A stretch of 57,405 nt of DNA. Origin: Bacteroidetes bacterium HGW-Bacteroidetes-4. Lineage in GTDB: Bacteria; Bacteroidota; Bacteroidia; Bacteroidales; SZUA-534. Every line of letters starts with the position of its first letter. Position 1 is the first letter of the stretch. Below are positions 24,338 to 33,234 of this stretch, in pieces. The position numbers and the translations under genes are program-made. The DNA is taken from positions 1 through 57,405 of the forward strand of contig PHDD01000023.1 of NCBI GenBank assembly GCA_002840905.1, written 5' to 3'. Under the pieces are notes generated by a model, which did not search any database, was not told the origin of the DNA, and saw only the letters and a list, made by a program, of their open reading frames with translations.

Positions 24338-26227
24338 ATGAAGATTCTTTTAGCAATTTCAATTTTTCTTTTTTACTTTCTTAATGTAAGTATTGCCCAA
24401 GAGGTTATTCGTCCGCTTACCGAGAATCCGGAGCTGATAAACTATATGCTTCCGGCTCAATTGAAACAGAGTAAGCAGCTTGCATCATTACCCTTTTTCG
24501 ACGATTTTAGTGCAAATCAACTTTTGCCTTCAGCTGATAATTGGACCGATCAGGATGTTTATATCAATAATTCTTTTGGTATTGGCCCCATGTCACTGGG
24601 AGTTGCAACTTTTGACGCTGTTGATGTTAATGGCTATATGCATGCAGCTATCGATAACAAACCGGTTATAGCCGATCGCTTAACATCGCGTATTATCGAT
24701 TTAAGTTCATACACTCCCAACGATTCACTTTACCTTACTTTTTTTTATCAGCCACAGGGAATGGGTAATTCCCCGGAAGTCAACGATTCATTAATTCTGG
24801 AGTTTTTAACGGCCGATACAGTAATAAAGGTTTGGTATGCCAACGGAAGCGACTTTAATACTTTTAAAACCACTGTTTTAAAGTTACCTCCTAATGCTGA
24901 CGATACCCTTTTATTTAAAATGGTGCATCTAAAAGTCGACAATCCCTTGTTTTTTAGTTCATCGTTCCAATTTCGGTTCAGTAATTACGCCAGTACATCA
25001 CTAAGCCTATCATTGCGAACTAATTGCGACATGTGGAATATCGATTATGTGTATTTTGATGCCAACCGGAGTTTGTCCGATACAATTTTTGCCGATATTG
25101 CCTTTGTGAAACCACCGCGTTCATTTATTAAAACATACAGTTCAGTGCCCTGGGCACATTTCGATATGGCAATTAGTAAAATTCGGGACGATGTTTATTA
25201 TAACATTCGCAACAACGATCAGATAAAGCGAAATCTTTCTGAGTTCATGCTTTTTATTCGAAACAAAGCACAAAGTGTGGATACCTTTCGTTTGGGATTA
25301 GAAGGAAGTATGAGTGGTATTGAAGCCTTTACCAATTATGTCGATTTTCGCTATCCCTGGAGTGGCGATAATTTTCCGGTACGTTGGTATCCGGCCGATA
25401 AAGCTACCATTGAAATGGAAGCCCGTCTGGGAGTTCAGGCCAGTGACCCGGTCGAAAATAATGTGGCATTCCGCACGGTGGTATTCGACGATTATTATGC
25501 CTATGACGATGGTACCGCCGAATTTGCTTATGGCATTTCTGGTGATGCCCGACAAACTGCCTTTTATTTTGAAACCTACAAACCGGATACACTGTTTGGG
25601 TTTTCGATGTACTTTGTTCCCAATAAAGAAAAATATAGTGCCTTACAAAATTTTTATCCCAGAGTTTGGACTTCGGTAAACGAAAAACCGGGCGAAAAAA
25701 TAAATCCCGATGAACCCATAACAATTATTGAGTATTCCGAACAACGGAATCAATTTGTTTATATTCCTTTAAGTCAGCCAGTTTTTGTCGAGAAATCGTT
25801 CTTTATAGGGTGGGAACAAAATGAAGATTTAAGTATAAACCTGGGTTTTGATGCCAACACCAATACACGTACAAAGCGATACTATTATATAAATGGTGGT
25901 TGGTTTCAGGGTGATGAGGATAAAGAAGGTTCGTTAATGTTACGTCCGGTTTTTAAAAAAACTATTGAAACCCGTATTGCCGATGCTAAACACTCAAATT
26001 TCTTTTCAGTTTTTCCCAATCCATCAACCGGCAATTTGCAGATTTCATTTACAACTGAGCCCGAGCAAGGAAAAGTTGCCATTTTCAACAGTTTGGGGGT
26101 AAAGGTTTTTGAATCGGAACTGGAAAAAATAATATATAATTTAAGCCATTTGCCAAACGGAGTTTATTTGGTAAGGGTACAAACAAAAAACGGATCCGCA
26201 TCGGTATTAAAGTGGATGAAACATTAA
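24338..26227 (+). CDS. Secreted protein with T9SS type A sorting domain
   Basis: 629 residues with a signal peptide (MKILLAISIFLFYFLNVSIAQ) and a large beta-rich central part (about 40-540) that I do not assign to a named family. The last ~85 residues are a type IX secretion sorting domain: FFSVFPNPSTGNLQISF, then GVKVFESEL, then LPNGVYLVRVQTKNG and KWMKH. It should cross the inner membrane by Sec and the outer membrane by T9SS, and be cell-surface attached or released. It sits six bases after the PASTA gene and nine before the RluD gene, an odd place for T9SS cargo, suggesting a link with envelope growth. Confidence 0.88.
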   Translation: MKILLAISIFLFYFLNVSIAQEVIRPLTENPELINYMLPAQLKQSKQLASLPFFDDFSANQLLPSADNWTDQDVYINNSFGIGPMSLGVATFDAVDVNGYMHAAIDNKPVIADRLTSRIIDLSSYTPNDSLYLTFFYQPQGMGNSPEVNDSLILEFLTADTVIKVWYANGSDFNTFKTTVLKLPPNADDTLLFKMVHLKVDNPLFFSSSFQFRFSNYASTSLSLSLRTNCDMWNIDYVYFDANRSLSDTIFADIAFVKPPRSFIKTYSSVPWAHFDMAISKIRDDVYYNIRNNDQIKRNLSEFMLFIRNKAQSVDTFRLGLEGSMSGIEAFTNYVDFRYPWSGDNFPVRWYPADKATIEMEARLGVQASDPVENNVAFRTVVFDDYYAYDDGTAEFAYGISGDARQTAFYFETYKPDTLFGFSMYFVPNKEKYSALQNFYPRVWTSVNEKPGEKINPDEPITIIEYSEQRNQFVYIPLSQPVFVEKSFFIGWEQNEDLSINLGFDANTNTRTKRYYYINGGWFQGDEDKEGSLMLRPVFKKTIETRIADAKHSNFFSVFPNPSTGNLQISFTTEPEQGKVAIFNSLGVKVFESELEKIIYNLSHLPNGVYLVRVQTKNGSASVLKWMKH

Positions 26228-26236
26228 AAACAAACA

Positions 26237-27280
26237 ATGAAAACGGAGATGGATAATTTTGAGGAGCAGGATGAGCAGAACGAATTGTTTGAGCATTACC
26301 GCTTTGTTGCCGATAAAGGTCAGGGACTTTTACGTGTCGATAAGTTTTTGCAGGATCGCATTGAAAACGCCTCACGGTCAAAAATACAGGCTGCTGCCGA
26401 AAATGGTTCAATAATGGTTAACGAAAAACCGGTAAAATCGAACTATAAAGTAAAACCCAACGATGTGGTTTCGGTGGTTTTGGAATACCCTCCCCGCGAA
26501 ATTGAAATCATTCCCGAAAACATTCCGTTAGATATTGTATACGAAGACGAATACTTTGTAATTATTAATAAACCGCCCGGATTGGTGGTGCATCCCAGTT
26601 ATGGACATTATTCAGGAACGTTGATTAACGCACTGGCTTTTCGTTACAAAGACCTGCCCATTTTTAATGGGAACGATGCCCGACCCGGTCTTGTGCACCG
26701 TATCGATAAAGATACCAGCGGTTTATTAGTTATTGCCAAAACTGAAGAAGCCAAAACAAAAATTGCACTTCAATTTTTTGAACATACCACACATCGCAGG
26801 TACATTGCCCTGGTTTGGGGCAGTTTTGATGAAGACGAAGGCACCATTACCGGACATATCGGCCGCAGCCTTAAAAACCGAAAAGTGATGGATGTTTTTC
26901 CCGATGGCGAATACGGCAAGCTTGCCATAACACATTATAAAGTTTTGGAACGTCTGGGTTATGTAACTTTGGTCGAATGCCGGCTCGAAACCGGACGTAC
27001 GCATCAGATTCGTGCCCACATGAAAAGTATTGGACATCCTTTATTTAATGATGCCGAATACGGAGGTGACCAGATTCTTAAAGGAACTACCTTTACCAAA
27101 TACAAACAATACATTCAAAACTGCTTTACTTTATTGCCACGACAAGCCTTACATGCTAAAGAACTTGGATTTATACATCCACATACCAAAAAACCGGTTC
27201 TTTTTAATTCTGAAATTCCTAACGATATGGCCATGGTAATTGATAAGTGGCGTAATTATATTTCTGATAGAGACCTTTAA
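26237..27280 (+). CDS. RluD-type 23S rRNA pseudouridine synthase
   Basis: 347 residues. An acidic N-terminal tail, S4 RNA-binding domain (about 35-95; VDKFLQDRIENASRSKIQ) and the RluA/RluD catalytic domain (about 110-330) with the catalytic Asp in HRIDKDTSGLLV and RTHQIRAHMKSIGHPLF. It converts uridines to pseudouridine, most likely in helix 69 of 23S rRNA. A second in-frame ATG at 26249 gives a similar protein. Last gene of the PASTA-T9SS-RluD operon. Confidence 0.92.
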   Translation: MKTEMDNFEEQDEQNELFEHYRFVADKGQGLLRVDKFLQDRIENASRSKIQAAAENGSIMVNEKPVKSNYKVKPNDVVSVVLEYPPREIEIIPENIPLDIVYEDEYFVIINKPPGLVVHPSYGHYSGTLINALAFRYKDLPIFNGNDARPGLVHRIDKDTSGLLVIAKTEEAKTKIALQFFEHTTHRRYIALVWGSFDEDEGTITGHIGRSLKNRKVMDVFPDGEYGKLAITHYKVLERLGYVTLVECRLETGRTHQIRAHMKSIGHPLFNDAEYGGDQILKGTTFTKYKQYIQNCFTLLPRQALHAKELGFIHPHTKKPVLFNSEIPNDMAMVIDKWRNYISDRDL

Positions 27281-27435
27281 TTCTTGATTTTCATTTGACT
27301 TTTTTCCTGTCCCGTTTTAATTTGGGTTCATCAGGTTTTTTATTGAATTGATATAAAATGTTTAATAAAAATACAAAAAGATTAAACAAAAATTACTACT
27401 TTGCGTTTAGGGATTAAATTAAAAACTATAGAAAT

Positions 27436-27852
27436 ATGTTATCACAATTAGTTTACATTAGTGTTCGCAGTGCCGAGTGTACCGATCAGGAAATTGAAAA
27501 GATATTGGAATCGAGTATCCGTAACAATGGGAAAATTGATATTACGGGAGTCCTGCTTTATTCCGATCAAAAGTTTTTGCAGGTTTTAGAAGGTAAGTAC
27601 AAGCAGATTATTGAGCTTTACGATAAAATTAAAGAAGACAAGCGACATAAAAACGTGGTTATGTTATCGTTGGGAAGTATTAAAGAACGTAATTTTCCAA
27701 GTTGGCAAATGGGTTCCAAAAAAATCAGCCTCAACGATGTAGATTTCAATACTCGAATGACCGACGAGGACAAACTGGAGTTTAAATCAATATTGAGCGG
27801 AAAAAAAGAGCAAAGTCAAAAAGTTATCGATGTAATTAAGAAATTCTTTTAA
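27436..27852 (+). CDS. BLUF-domain blue-light photoreceptor
   Basis: 138 residues, one BLUF domain plus a short C-terminal helical cap. The residues that make the FAD photocycle work are all in register with AppA/PixD spacing: Tyr7 (LVYISVRS), Asn31, Gln49 (FLQVLEG), Trp90 and Met92 (FPSWQMGSKK). BLUF domains bind FAD and switch hydrogen bonding around Tyr/Gln on blue light. There is no fused EAL, cyclase or other output, so this is a PixD-like stand-alone receptor that must signal through a partner. The 76-residue protein starting 11 bases downstream is the obvious candidate, and both share one terminator. Confidence 0.92.
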   Translation: MLSQLVYISVRSAECTDQEIEKILESSIRNNGKIDITGVLLYSDQKFLQVLEGKYKQIIELYDKIKEDKRHKNVVMLSLGSIKERNFPSWQMGSKKISLNDVDFNTRMTDEDKLEFKSILSGKKEQSQKVIDVIKKFF

Positions 27853-27863
27853 ACGGACTATTT

Positions 27864-28094
27864 ATGGATGAATTGGAATTAACCGAAAAAAAGAACAAAC
27901 TCCGCGACATTGAATCGGTGGTTTTTGGTAATAACCTGCAGGAAATTCTTACCTCAATGGAAATAGTATTAACCATGTACCAGATAGACAACGATGTAGA
28001 TATAGTACGGGCGTCTAAAACCAAGCTTATGGAAGGCCTTGAGTTGCTTAAGGCTTTAGGGCAAAATGATAAACTTAAACAATTTGAGGTATAG
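27864..28094 (+). CDS. Small helical protein downstream of BLUF gene, possible partner
   Basis: 76 residues, no recognised family. It is predicted helical and charged (MDELELTEKKNKLRDIESVV, then EILTSMEIVLTMYQID), with no signal peptide or membrane segment. It follows the BLUF gene by 11 bases and precedes a strong terminator, so the two form a two-gene transcript. I would look at it first as the output protein of the light receptor, but nothing in its sequence shows a function. Confidence 0.65.
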   Translation: MDELELTEKKNKLRDIESVVFGNNLQEILTSMEIVLTMYQIDNDVDIVRASKTKLMEGLELLKALGQNDKLKQFEV

Positions 28095-28133
28095 CTAATA
28101 CTCATTAAAAAAAGCATTAAGCACGTTTTGTCT

Positions 28134-28170
28134 AAATCCGCCATTGTTTATTAGCAAGGCGGATTTTTTT
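28134..28170 (+). terminator. Terminator of the BLUF operon
   Basis: AAATCCGCC (28134-28142) and GGCGGATTT (28158-28166), then a run of T. Confidence 0.88.
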
Positions 28171-28283
28171 ATTGCTTAGTAAGGCAAAACATACAAGTAT
28201 TCTTAATTTTGTATTTCTAACATTCAATTTTTATTTGTTGAATAGGATGCTGAAAAATTAAATGCTATTACTTTCATTAGTTT

Positions 28284-29174
28284 ATGAATAAAAAAATTTC
28301 ATTGGTATTGTCGGGGGGTGGAGCACGCGGAATTGCTCATATTGGGGTAATTTATGAATTGGAACGACAGGGCTTCGAAATAGTTTCCATTGCCGGAACC
28401 TCAATGGGTTCATTGGTTGCAGGTGCATATGCCATGGGCAAGCTCAATGAGTTTAAAGAATGGATGATTTCGCTCGACAAAATGAAGGTGTTTAAACTGG
28501 TCGATTTTACCTTGAGCCGTCAGGGTTTGATTAAAGGCGATAAGGTTTTTAACCGCATGAAGGATTTTATGCCCGATGCCAATATTGAGGATTTGCCCAT
28601 TCCTTATTGTGCCGTTGCGGTAGATATTAAAAACAACAAAGAAGTGGTTTTTACCAGCGGAAGTTTATATGAGGCTATCAGGGCTTCAGTTTCTGTTCCT
28701 ACAGTGTTTACCCCGGTGAAAACAAAAGAAGGTTTGCTTGTCGATGGAGGGGTTATGAATAATATTCCCATCAACCGGGTAAAACACATCGAGGGTTCAA
28801 GCCTTATTGCGGTCGATGTGAATGCAAACATACCTGTTGATAAACCAAAGATTTCGAAAAAAGAAAAAGAAGAAAACCATTCGGTTTATCAAAAGAAACT
28901 CAACGAGTTTTATGCCCATATTCAAAAAATGAATCCGCTCAGTGCTTCAACTGAAGAAACCATGGGCTATTTTGACGTGATAAACCGAACTATAAATCTG
29001 ATGACTCACAATACAGCCCTTCTTTTATTAAAACACCATGAACCGGAACTGATGATTGAAATTTCAGGCCAGGTTTGCGGAATTTTCGATTTTTACCGGG
29101 CCGCAGAACTAATAGAAATAGGAAAACATGCCACTTTAAAAAGCTTAAAGAGTCGCGATTTTGTTGTAAACTGA
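28284..29174 (+). CDS. Patatin-like phospholipase
   Basis: 296 residues. The patatin fold is shown by the glycine-rich oxyanion loop (LVLSGGGARGIAHIGV), the nucleophile elbow GTSMG (Ser about 41) and the second catalytic residue in DGGVMNN (Asp about 153). It is predicted to hydrolyse acyl chains from phospholipids with a Ser-Asp dyad. There is no signal peptide and no outer-membrane barrel as in PlpD, so it acts in the cytoplasm or on the inner-membrane face (RssA/YchK-like). A TAATTTTG box at 28204-28211 may be its -7 promoter element. Confidence 0.9.
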   Translation: MNKKISLVLSGGGARGIAHIGVIYELERQGFEIVSIAGTSMGSLVAGAYAMGKLNEFKEWMISLDKMKVFKLVDFTLSRQGLIKGDKVFNRMKDFMPDANIEDLPIPYCAVAVDIKNNKEVVFTSGSLYEAIRASVSVPTVFTPVKTKEGLLVDGGVMNNIPINRVKHIEGSSLIAVDVNANIPVDKPKISKKEKEENHSVYQKKLNEFYAHIQKMNPLSASTEETMGYFDVINRTINLMTHNTALLLLKHHEPELMIEISGQVCGIFDFYRAAELIEIGKHATLKSLKSRDFVVN

Positions 29175-29259
29175 AGGAAATCTGAGAAATAATAAGATGA
29201 TAATCACATTCTCAAGGTTTTTTTATTAATTTTAATGGCGATTCACCAAACCAACTGAC

Positions 29260-29700
29260 ATGAAACGATTCGAACGTAAAATTCTGAGTACCTACAACCT
29301 AATTCTAACGGCATTATTAACCCTGTTGGGTTTTTCAACCTGTACCATAGTTGAGCCAAGAGATGAGTACGGGACGCCTTCAGCTTCCTTTAAAGTAAAT
29401 GGTAAGGTATCCGACAAGTTGACCAGCAGGCCTATTCAGGACATAAAAGTAATTATGCAGGGCGATTCTACCCAAACCGATAGCGAAGGCCGATTTTCTT
29501 TATCGCAGGTTAATTTTCCAGCCGATCAAATATTTGTTATTCAGTTTAAAGATATCGATGGAGCAGCAAACGGAGGTCAGTTTCAAGCCAAAGATACGTT
29601 GGTGGAATTTAAAAACCCTCAGTTTACCGGTGGCGATGGTAGTTGGTATCAAGGTGAAACCAGCTTGGAACTGGATATGAATCTGGAACCCGAAGAATGA
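29260..29700 (+). CDS. Radical SAM-associated putative lipoprotein
   Basis: 146 residues. A hydrophobic N-terminal segment ends in FSTC (Cys28), a weak lipobox, followed by a beta-sandwich of the carboxypeptidase-regulatory type (VNGKVSDKLTSRPIQDIKVI, then TDSEGRFSLSQV). The C-terminus holds a Gly-rich GGDGSWYQGE stretch (about 124-132) and an acidic tail. Its stop overlaps the start of the radical SAM gene in an ATGA, so the two are translationally coupled. This matches, as I recall, the Bacteroidota lipoprotein that is always paired with a TIGR04133-type radical SAM/SPASM enzyme. The enzyme may modify this protein; that is inference. Confidence 0.78.
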   Translation: MKRFERKILSTYNLILTALLTLLGFSTCTIVEPRDEYGTPSASFKVNGKVSDKLTSRPIQDIKVIMQGDSTQTDSEGRFSLSQVNFPADQIFVIQFKDIDGAANGGQFQAKDTLVEFKNPQFTGGDGSWYQGETSLELDMNLEPEE

Positions 29701-30782
29701 GTGTTAGCAATTTAGGATTTCGGAAAAGTCTGGCAATTAAGCTGTTTGCAGCTTTTAAAAAGAATGAGACAAAAGTACATCAACTGAATTATATTCTGTG
29801 GGAATGTACCTTGCGGTGTAATTTGAGTTGCCTGCATTGTGGTTCCGATTGTAAAAAAGATGTTACCATAAAAGATATGCCTGCCGGCGATTTTCTGCGT
29901 GCCCTCGACGAGCTGGGATCTCTTGTAAATCCCAATAAAACCACCATTGTACTTACCGGTGGCGAGGCCTTACTGAGAAAAGATTTGGAACAAATAGGCC
30001 TGCAACTCTATGCACGAGGCTTTCCCTGGGGATTAGTAACCAACGGCCTGCTTTTGACTCAGGAGCGGCTGCAATCGCTTTTGGATTCAGGTTTGCGTTC
30101 CATTACCATCAGCCTCGACGGGCTAGAGTTGTCACATAATTGGTTAAGGGGAAATCCCAAAGGATACGAAAAAGCGCTGGCAGCCATTAAAAGGTTGGTT
30201 CAGGTTCCCGATTTGGTTTACGATGTGGTTACCTGTGTAAATCAGCGAAACTTGAATGAATTAACAGAATTAAAAGAACTTTTGATTGCCAAAGGAGTTA
30301 AGGCCTGGAGGCTTTTTACCATTTTTCCCATCGGCCGGGCTGCCCGGGAAAAAGAGCTACAGCTAAATCCCAAAGAATTTAAAAGATTATTTGAATTTAT
30401 AAAACAAACCCGCAGTGAGGGGCGAATTGATTTAAGTTACGGGTGCGAAGGTTTTTTGGGTTCTTACGAAGGTCAGGTACGCGATAACTTTTTCTTTTGC
30501 AGGGCGGGCGTTAATATAGCTTCGGTGCTGGCCGACGGTTCCATTTCGGCTTGTCCAAATCTGCGTGAAAATTTTATTCAGGGGAATATTTATAAAGATA
30601 ATTTTGCTGAAGTTTGGCAAAGTCGATATCAAATATTTCGTGACCGAAGCTGGACCAAAACCGGAGCTTGTGCCAGTTGTGAATTTTATTCTTATTGCGA
30701 AGGTAATGGTATGCATTTACGCAATGAACAAACCGGTGAACTCTTGTTTTGTCATTTACACCGGATAATGGAGGGTGAATAG
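29697..30782 (+). CDS. Radical SAM/SPASM protein (TIGR04133-like)
   Basis: 361 residues. The radical SAM cluster motif is C41-x3-C45-x2-C48 (ECTLRCNLSCLHC), and the C-terminal SPASM domain has the Cys-rich pattern SACPNLR, CASCEFYSYCEGN and a terminal CHLH. The core also holds LTGGEALLRKD and TNGLLLT. SPASM enzymes carry extra [4Fe-4S] clusters and usually modify peptides (thioether, epimerisation, Tyr-linked changes) or act in cofactor maturation. The gene overlaps the lipoprotein gene by four bases (ATGA). There is no peptide-precursor gene of the RiPP type, so the coupled lipoprotein is the most likely substrate. Confidence 0.88.
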   Translation: MSVSNLGFRKSLAIKLFAAFKKNETKVHQLNYILWECTLRCNLSCLHCGSDCKKDVTIKDMPAGDFLRALDELGSLVNPNKTTIVLTGGEALLRKDLEQIGLQLYARGFPWGLVTNGLLLTQERLQSLLDSGLRSITISLDGLELSHNWLRGNPKGYEKALAAIKRLVQVPDLVYDVVTCVNQRNLNELTELKELLIAKGVKAWRLFTIFPIGRAAREKELQLNPKEFKRLFEFIKQTRSEGRIDLSYGCEGFLGSYEGQVRDNFFFCRAGVNIASVLADGSISACPNLRENFIQGNIYKDNFAEVWQSRYQIFRDRSWTKTGACASCEFYSYCEGNGMHLRNEQTGELLFCHLHRIMEGE

Positions 30783-30796
30783 AATACAGGCGCGGT

Positions 30797-31273
30797 TTAA
30801 CTAATGTGGTTCAGGTATTTTTTCTTAACCCGGTTCAATTCCCGCTGGTTTTCTTCACTTTTTATGGATTGTCTTTTATCGTATTCGCGCTTACCTTTTA
30901 CCAGGGCTATTTCTACTTTAACGCGTCCGTCGTTGTTAAAAAACAGCGACAGGGGAACCAGCGAAACACCTTTCTCAACCACACGTTTTTCCCATTTATT
31001 CAACTCGCGCCTGTTGAGCAGCAACTTACGCATGGTTTTGTTTTTGGGAATAACCAGTCGGTCGTTTTCGCGTTCGGCCAAATGCATGTTGGTAATATAA
31101 AGTTCCCGGTTAATAAATTGCCCGTACGATTCCGATATTCCGGCTTTTCCCATGCGTATCAGCTTCACATCGTCACCAATTAATTGAATACCTGCTGTAT
31201 AGGTATCTAAAATATGATAAAGATGCCTGGCCTTTTTATTTTTAATGCTACCTGGTGCTGCTTTCTTTTTCAT
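30797..31273 (-). CDS. smpB: SsrA-binding protein SmpB
   Basis: 158 residues with the SmpB core: KNKKARHLYHILDTYTAGIQ near the N-terminus, then YITNMHLAE and RKLLLNRRELNKWEKRV, and a basic C-terminal tail. SmpB binds tmRNA and brings it to stalled ribosomes for trans-translation. The tail is 20-30 residues long and Lys/Arg-rich as usual. The ssrA gene is not in this window. The gene is convergent with the radical SAM gene and only 15 bases from it. Confidence 0.95.
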   Translation of the reverse strand: MKKKAAPGSIKNKKARHLYHILDTYTAGIQLIGDDVKLIRMGKAGISESYGQFINRELYITNMHLAERENDRLVIPKNKTMRKLLLNRRELNKWEKRVVEKGVSLVPLSLFFNNDGRVKVEIALVKGKREYDKRQSIKSEENQRELNRVKKKYLNHIS

Positions 31274-31403
31274 GATGCAAAGAAACTAAAAAATGCGTTG
31301 CTTCTTTAACCCAAACCTACGCTTAAAGAGAGTAAAAAATCGTTTGCTAAGCTTTTAAAGAAAAACTATCTTGCGGCATCAATTTACAACTTAGATAGCA
31401 CAT

Positions 31404-32120
31404 ATGAACCAAAAGTTTACCCTTATCCGCAAACTAAAGTATTATTTGTATTGGTTTGGGATTCACCGGCTGTTACCCGCCCGATACTTAATTTTTCTGG
31501 GACATTTGGGACTGTTGTCGCGATGGATTTCAAAAAACAGGGGGCTAAAATTTTCTTTATTTCCCAGTAAAACTTTCGATTACAGCCGTCGTTTCGATTT
31601 GTACCAGTTTCTAATAGCTAATATACTGGCAGATGAAGCGGTTGATTACCTGGAATTTGGTGTGGCTAAAGGCACTTCGTTTAAATGGTGGGCTCAGCAC
31701 CAGAGTAATCCTGAATCGCATTTTTATGGCTTCGACACCTTTACCGGTTTACCCGAAGACTGGGGGCCTTTTAAAAAAGGCGACATGTCGAACGGAAATG
31801 AAATACCGAAAATTGACGATCCACGCTGTTCGTTTTATCAAGGTGTTTTTCAGCAAACCTTATTTGATTTTCTTAAAAAGTATAAATCAGGCAATAGGAA
31901 AGTAATTCATTTGGATGCTGATTTGTATTCATCAACCTTATTTGTTTTAACAACCCTGTCGCCTTTGCTTAATAAAGGCGATTTATTGATATTTGATGAG
32001 TTCAATGTGCCCATGCATGAGTTTAAAGCGTTAAAAGACTGGAGCGAATCTTATTATCGCGAGTACACCGTAATTGGTGAAACCAATAATTATTATCAGC
32101 TTGCCCTTGTGTTAAAGTAA
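31404..32120 (+). CDS. TylF/MycF-like class I methyltransferase
   Basis: 238 residues. The SAM-binding fold shows as LEFGVAKGTSFKWWAQ, then FYGFDTFTGLPEDWG, then HLDADLYSSTLFVL and LLIFDEFN, which matches the TylF (macrocin O-methyltransferase) family; these use divalent metal and methylate sugar hydroxyls. Its acceptor is unknown: a surface glycan is likelier than a natural product here because no biosynthetic cluster surrounds it. It stands alone upstream of ddl. Confidence 0.78.
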   Translation: MNQKFTLIRKLKYYLYWFGIHRLLPARYLIFLGHLGLLSRWISKNRGLKFSLFPSKTFDYSRRFDLYQFLIANILADEAVDYLEFGVAKGTSFKWWAQHQSNPESHFYGFDTFTGLPEDWGPFKKGDMSNGNEIPKIDDPRCSFYQGVFQQTLFDFLKKYKSGNRKVIHLDADLYSSTLFVLTTLSPLLNKGDLLIFDEFNVPMHEFKALKDWSESYYREYTVIGETNNYYQLALVLK

Positions 32121-32256
32121 GCTATTAGCATAGTTACCAGTGGGGTTCTTGTTAAAAGGTTCTTGATAAATAAAAAGCGATGCTCTTAGTATCATATACC
32201 GATAAATTCAATAATTTGGCACGCTGTTAAGATAAATATCTAATAATTGTTACTAC

Positions 32257-33234
32257 ATGAAAACCATTGCCGTAGTTTGTGGCGGATATTCAAAAGAAGA
32301 AGTTATTTCGTTGCGCAGTGCTGAACAAATAGCTCAGGTTATCGATAAAAACCGGTTCGAAGTATTTACAGTACTCATTAATAAAAGCCGATGGGTAGCT
32401 AAATTGGTGGGTAAAGAGGTACCCATCGATAAAGACGACTTCAGTTTTATTGTGAACGGACGCAAAGTAACTTTTGATGCCGTTTTTATGGCTATTCACG
32501 GAACTCCGGGCGAAGATGGCAAATTGCAGGCTTATTTTGAGATGCTTGAGATTCCGGTTACCACCTGCAATGTTTTTGTGTCGTCTTTAACCTTTAACAA
32601 GTTTGCCACCAAACAATACCTTAAAGCATACCAGATTCCAACAGCTTCAGCAGTTTTAATTCGTAAGAACAGGTCAAATCCGACAACTGATATTGTTAAA
32701 AACCTGGGCTTACCCTTATTTGTCAAACCCAATAATGGAGGCTCCAGTTTTGGGGTAACCAAGGTAAAAACACCCGACCAACTGGTTCCCGCTATCGAAA
32801 AAGCGTTTGAAGAAGACACCGAAGTAATTATCGAAGAGTTTATACAGGGAGGAGAATTTACCTGCGGGGTTTTTAAATCGGCCAGTGAATCGTTGGTTTT
32901 ACCCATTACTGAGATTGTAAGTAAAAATGAATTCTTCGACTTTGAAGCCAAATATACACAAGGGGTTACCGACGAAATTACTCCGGCCCGGCTTTCAGAT
33001 GCTGAAACTAACGAATGCCAGCAGCTTTCTTCAAAAATTTACGATTTGTTGGGTTGTCAGGGTGTGGTTCGCATTGATTATCTGTTGCGAAACGGGGTAT
33101 TTTATTTTATGGAGATTAATACCGTTCCGGGAATGAGTCGCGAAAGCATAGTTCCCCAGCAGGTAGCGGCTTATGGCCTTAAAATAACCGAATTCTATTC
33201 CAAGCTAATTGATGATGCCCTGGCCCGTGGCTAA
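32257..33234 (+). CDS. ddl: D-alanine--D-alanine ligase
   Basis: 325 residues, ATP-grasp fold. Visible parts: N-terminal VCGGYSKEEVISLRSAEQI, AIHGTPGEDGKLQAYFEMLE, the ATP-binding LFVKPNNGGSSFGVTKV, and C-terminal FMEINTVPGMSRESIVPQ, with the metal-binding Glu/Asn. It makes the D-Ala-D-Ala dipeptide for peptidoglycan. Its stop codon overlaps the stop of the convergent MFS gene by four bases. It is separate from the PASTA and RluD genes with which ddl is often clustered. Confidence 0.95.
   Translation: MKTIAVVCGGYSKEEVISLRSAEQIAQVIDKNRFEVFTVLINKSRWVAKLVGKEVPIDKDDFSFIVNGRKVTFDAVFMAIHGTPGEDGKLQAYFEMLEIPVTTCNVFVSSLTFNKFATKQYLKAYQIPTASAVLIRKNRSNPTTDIVKNLGLPLFVKPNNGGSSFGVTKVKTPDQLVPAIEKAFEEDTEVIIEEFIQGGEFTCGVFKSASESLVLPITEIVSKNEFFDFEAKYTQGVTDEITPARLSDAETNECQQLSSKIYDLLGCQGVVRIDYLLRNGVFYFMEINTVPGMSRESIVPQQVAAYGLKITEFYSKLIDDALARG

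Noticed and set aside
30806-31183. Plus-strand 125-codon ORF opposite smpB
   Set aside because: Smaller than smpB, which matches its family along its full length.
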